Shown here in pieces: positions 6,088-7,587 of a stretch of 7,587 nucleotides of DNA (the stretch's first letter is position 1; every line of letters starts with the position of its first letter). Made by a program: the position numbers and the translations under genes. Source of the DNA: CAYFZR01 sp964347835 [NCBI: uncultured archaeon]. Lineage in GTDB: Archaea > CAYFZR01. The DNA is taken from NCBI GenBank assembly GCA_964347835.1, contig CAYFZR010000086.1, positions 1 through 7,587 of the forward strand. The letters are read 5' to 3'. Below the pieces are notes generated by a model, which saw only the letters and a program-made list of their open reading frames with translations, was not told where the DNA came from and searched no databases.

Positions 6088-6609
6088 ATGAGAACTGCTA
6101 AAGTAGAAAGGAAGACCAAAGAAACAGAAGTGAAGATATCATTAAATCTAGATGGAACTGGAAAAACAGATATAGATACCGGTATAAGGCTTTTTGATTC
6201 TTTTTTAGAATGTATTGCTTATTCTGGATCTTTTGACTTTGATATCAAGGCAAGCGGAGATTTGGAAACTGGGACCCATCATTTGGTGGAAGATGTAGGC
6301 ATATGCTTGGGAAAGGCATTTCTTAATGCAATAGGAGACAAGAAGGGGGTAGGGTTCTCAATAGTTCCTGTATATGATTCTATAGCAGTCGTGGCTGTAA
6401 ATCTAGATGCCCCCCATTTCATCAAGGAATTTGATTTAACATCCAAACTGGAGAGCATAGAGCCAGATGACATAGAGCACTTTTTGCAGAGTTTTGCACT
6501 TAACGCAGGAATTACCTTAAACATAAGTGCTAAAGGAAGGAGTAATCACAATAAATGCGTGTCGATATTCAAGGCATTGGGGATGTCTATAAAGATCGCA
6601 ATTTCGTAA
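6088..6609 (+). CDS. HisB-fold protein lacking most dehydratase metal ligands
   Basis: The 173-residue protein is plainly related to imidazoleglycerol-phosphate dehydratase, a histidine-synthesis enzyme with two Mn ions. It begins MRTAKVERKTKETEVKISLN and continues with LDGTGKTDIDTGIRLFD, SGDLETG, HHLVEDVGICLGKAF, and FKALGMSIKIA. The first HHxxED motif (His64, His65, Glu68, Asp69) is kept. The other catalytic elements are altered: DHML is DSFL (Ser38), RH is YS (45-46), PMDEA is PVYDS (94-98), SGR is DAP (107-109), and the second HHxxE is HNKCV (154-158). The usual C-terminal tail ending in STKG is also absent. By these changes it should not carry a normal two-metal site. It is a lone gene, with no his neighbours. 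ATG 6088 is preferred to 6073 because it matches the family start and the promoter. A divergent functional enzyme is possible but less likely. Confidence 0.8.
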   Translation: MRTAKVERKTKETEVKISLNLDGTGKTDIDTGIRLFDSFLECIAYSGSFDFDIKASGDLETGTHHLVEDVGICLGKAFLNAIGDKKGVGFSIVPVYDSIAVVAVNLDAPHFIKEFDLTSKLESIEPDDIEHFLQSFALNAGITLNISAKGRSNHNKCVSIFKALGMSIKIAIS

Positions 6610-6631
6610 ATTCATAATCTCAGACAAAATA

Positions 6632-6639
6632 TTTTAAAT
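6632..6639 (+). promoter_or_regulatory. Likely TATA box of the helix-turn-helix gene
   Basis: TTTTAAAT predicts transcription from about 6662, past the TTG at 6661 and eight bases before ATG 6670. This supports ATG 6670 as the start and separate transcription from the HisB-like gene. Confidence 0.45.
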
Positions 6640-6669
6640 ATTGTTATTGTCACTATATAATTGGTAAGT

Positions 6670-7224
6670 ATGCGTATAATAGGTTCTTGTAAGACAGGTA
6701 TGGATGTCAAAGGCGCTCTTGATAAGGTTGAGGAGGAACTCAATACTGAGTTACAAGGGGTTCCAGGGAAAATTGTAGATATGAGAGCTAATGTTGAAGC
6801 GGGTCTCGGCGGAGCGGTAGTAGAAATCATGATCCTTATCGACGGCGCAGATCCGGCAAACAAGTTTATCTTAGGAGTGAATGAAAAAGGGATCAGCGAA
6901 GAGCATGCCCTTAAAAGAGCAAGAGATGAAATGAATAAAAGATTAGGTAGTATAGACGGAGGGGTTCTGGCTGGTTTTTACGTGAAGACTCTTACGACGC
7001 CTGTTCCAGGTCGGGTATTCTCAACTATACTTGCTGCAATAAATGAGGAAGGAGGAAGAGATCTCGGAACCCTATCCTCGGAAGAGAGAAGAACCAGATT
7101 ACAGTATATTTTAAGCCTTCTTGGAAACGATCCAAAGGCACTAAATATATCAAGGGTCGCAGAACTTTTTGGTACTACAAGAAATGTAATTTACTCAGAT
7201 CTTGAAAGAATTGGACATCGTTAG
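6670..7224 (+). CDS. Unrecognised protein with C-terminal helix-turn-helix
   Basis: I do not recognise the family of this 184-residue protein. The first 125 residues look like an alpha/beta domain: strand MRIIGSCKTG, helix DVKGALDKVEEELNTEL, strands KIVDMRANVEAG and GGAVVEIMILIDG, helix SEEHALKRARDEMNKRLG, and strand GGVLAGFYVKTLTTPVPG. A charged linker (EEGGRDLGTLSSEERRTR) leads to helices ending in a probable helix-turn-helix at about 158-181 (LNISRVAELFGTTRNVIYSDLERIG). The layout suggests a DNA-binding regulator with an N-terminal sensing or oligomerising domain; this is inference. The start is ATG 6670, preferred over TTG 6661 on promoter position. Its TAG overlaps by four bases the stop of the opposite gene. 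It lies 60 bases after the HisB-like gene, on the same strand, with its own promoter. Confidence 0.8.
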   Translation: MRIIGSCKTGMDVKGALDKVEEELNTELQGVPGKIVDMRANVEAGLGGAVVEIMILIDGADPANKFILGVNEKGISEEHALKRARDEMNKRLGSIDGGVLAGFYVKTLTTPVPGRVFSTILAAINEEGGRDLGTLSSEERRTRLQYILSLLGNDPKALNISRVAELFGTTRNVIYSDLERIGHR

Positions 7225-7442
7225 ACCAATCTAGTCCTTTTAACTTCGTTAATCAGTATCTTGAAATCCGTTTTTCTGATTTCATCTAAATTTTGTGATC
7301 GTTTTTCGATTTCATTTACAATGTCATCTATATCATTGAATTTCTTCGTTACATCTTCCAACATATCCTTTAGACTCTGAGCATCCGCCACATAAGGTCT
7401 CACGCTCTCGAAGGCGTTCCATATTCTCTCAACCATGAGCAT
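7221..7442 (-). CDS. Small helical, probably coiled-coil protein, unknown function
   Basis: The gene encodes 73 residues, nearly all predicted helical, with heptad-like spacing in SLKDMLEDVTKKFNDIDDIVNEIEKRSQNLDEI (about 23-55), so a coiled coil is likely. There is no signal peptide, membrane segment or catalytic motif, and I do not recognise it. Start choices are TTG 7445, ATG 7442 and ATG 7436; AGGAG in the upstream gene is five bases from ATG 7442, so that start is chosen. It overlaps the end of the upstream gene by 14 bases, so the two are co-transcribed and probably work together. It is convergent with the helix-turn-helix gene. It may be a subunit partner or adaptor of the gene beyond the edge. 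Confidence 0.65.
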   Translation of the reverse strand: MLMVERIWNAFESVRPYVADAQSLKDMLEDVTKKFNDIDDIVNEIEKRSQNLDEIRKTDFKILINEVKRTRLV

Positions 7443-7587
7443 CAACTCTCCTGGGCTCCCATCTTATGATCAACTCATCTTCTGTTGCCAAGACCTCCTT
7501 AACACATCTTGAAAAATACCACCTTAAATTTATATTGTCTTTGGGAATTTTTACCTCATTCAATATTTTGGAGATTAATAAATTACT
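7429..7587 (-). CDS. C-terminal end of an unrecognised gene (start outside window)
   Basis: An open frame runs from the right edge (first full codon at 7587) to TGA 7431-7429, giving 52 residues. Readable parts are NEVKIPKDNINLRWYFSR, CVKEVLATEDELIIRWEP and the end RRVDAHG. There is no recognisable domain in this short piece. The reading frame is supported by its overlap with the downstream small gene and by the AGGAG ribosome site for that gene lying inside it. Confidence 0.55.
   Translation of the reverse strand, partial: SNLLISKILNEVKIPKDNINLRWYFSRCVKEVLATEDELIIRWEPRRVDAHG

Noticed and set aside
6279-6863. Minus-strand frames antisense to the HisB-like and helix-turn-helix genes
   Set aside because: Serine/threonine/proline-rich shadow translations with no ribosome site; the plus-strand genes are better supported.
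1-7587. CRISPR array, tRNA, rRNA or insertion sequence
   Set aside because: No regularly spaced repeats, no cloverleaf with a TTC-arm, no transposase gene and no long terminal repeats were seen on either strand.

Overview
The window looks like a piece of an AT-rich archaeal chromosome. The evidence is: archaeal TATA-like boxes (TTTTAAAT, TATAAA, TTTTTAAG) about 22 to 34 bases before the likely start codons of single genes; strong Shine-Dalgarno sites inside the operon; heavy use of AGA/AGG and ATA codons; and archaeal-style proteins (AbrB/PIN toxin-antitoxin pair, HisB-fold protein). I cannot name the species. A branched-chain amino acid transporter and a low-GC genome fit several euryarchaeal or related lineages.

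Layout. Bases 1-237 hold the C-terminal end of pyrE (+). Next come a PIN-domain gene (291-713, +) and a Panacea/SocA-like (DUF4065) gene (710-1336, -), which converge and overlap by four bases at their stop codons. A 161-base spacer (1337-1497) holds the Panacea promoter and a possible folded element. Bases 1498-5251 (-) are one tight operon read from right to left, livK-livH-livM-livG: a lipoprotein substrate-binding protein, two permeases and one ATPase. The usual second ATPase, livF, is absent from the position downstream of livG. Upstream of livK, after an AT-rich spacer with its own promoter, is a vapB-vapC (AbrB/PIN) toxin-antitoxin pair (5359-5987, -). Divergent from it is a gene for a HisB-fold protein (6088-6609, +) that has lost most of the catalytic metal ligands of imidazoleglycerol-phosphate dehydratase. 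Then comes an unrecognised protein with a C-terminal helix-turn-helix (6670-7224, +), which overlaps by four bases tail to tail with a small helical protein gene (7221-7442, -). The last gene overlaps the end of another unrecognised gene that runs off the right edge (7429-7587, -).

How they work together. The liv genes form an import system for branched-chain or other amino acids, or a related small organic solute. The VapBC pair is a self-contained growth-control module. The Panacea gene and its convergent PIN neighbour may form a second, unconventionally arranged toxin-antitoxin pair, but that is inference. The most unusual gene is the degenerate HisB paralogue, which sits alone with its own promoter, without other his genes, next to a putative DNA-binding protein of unknown family.
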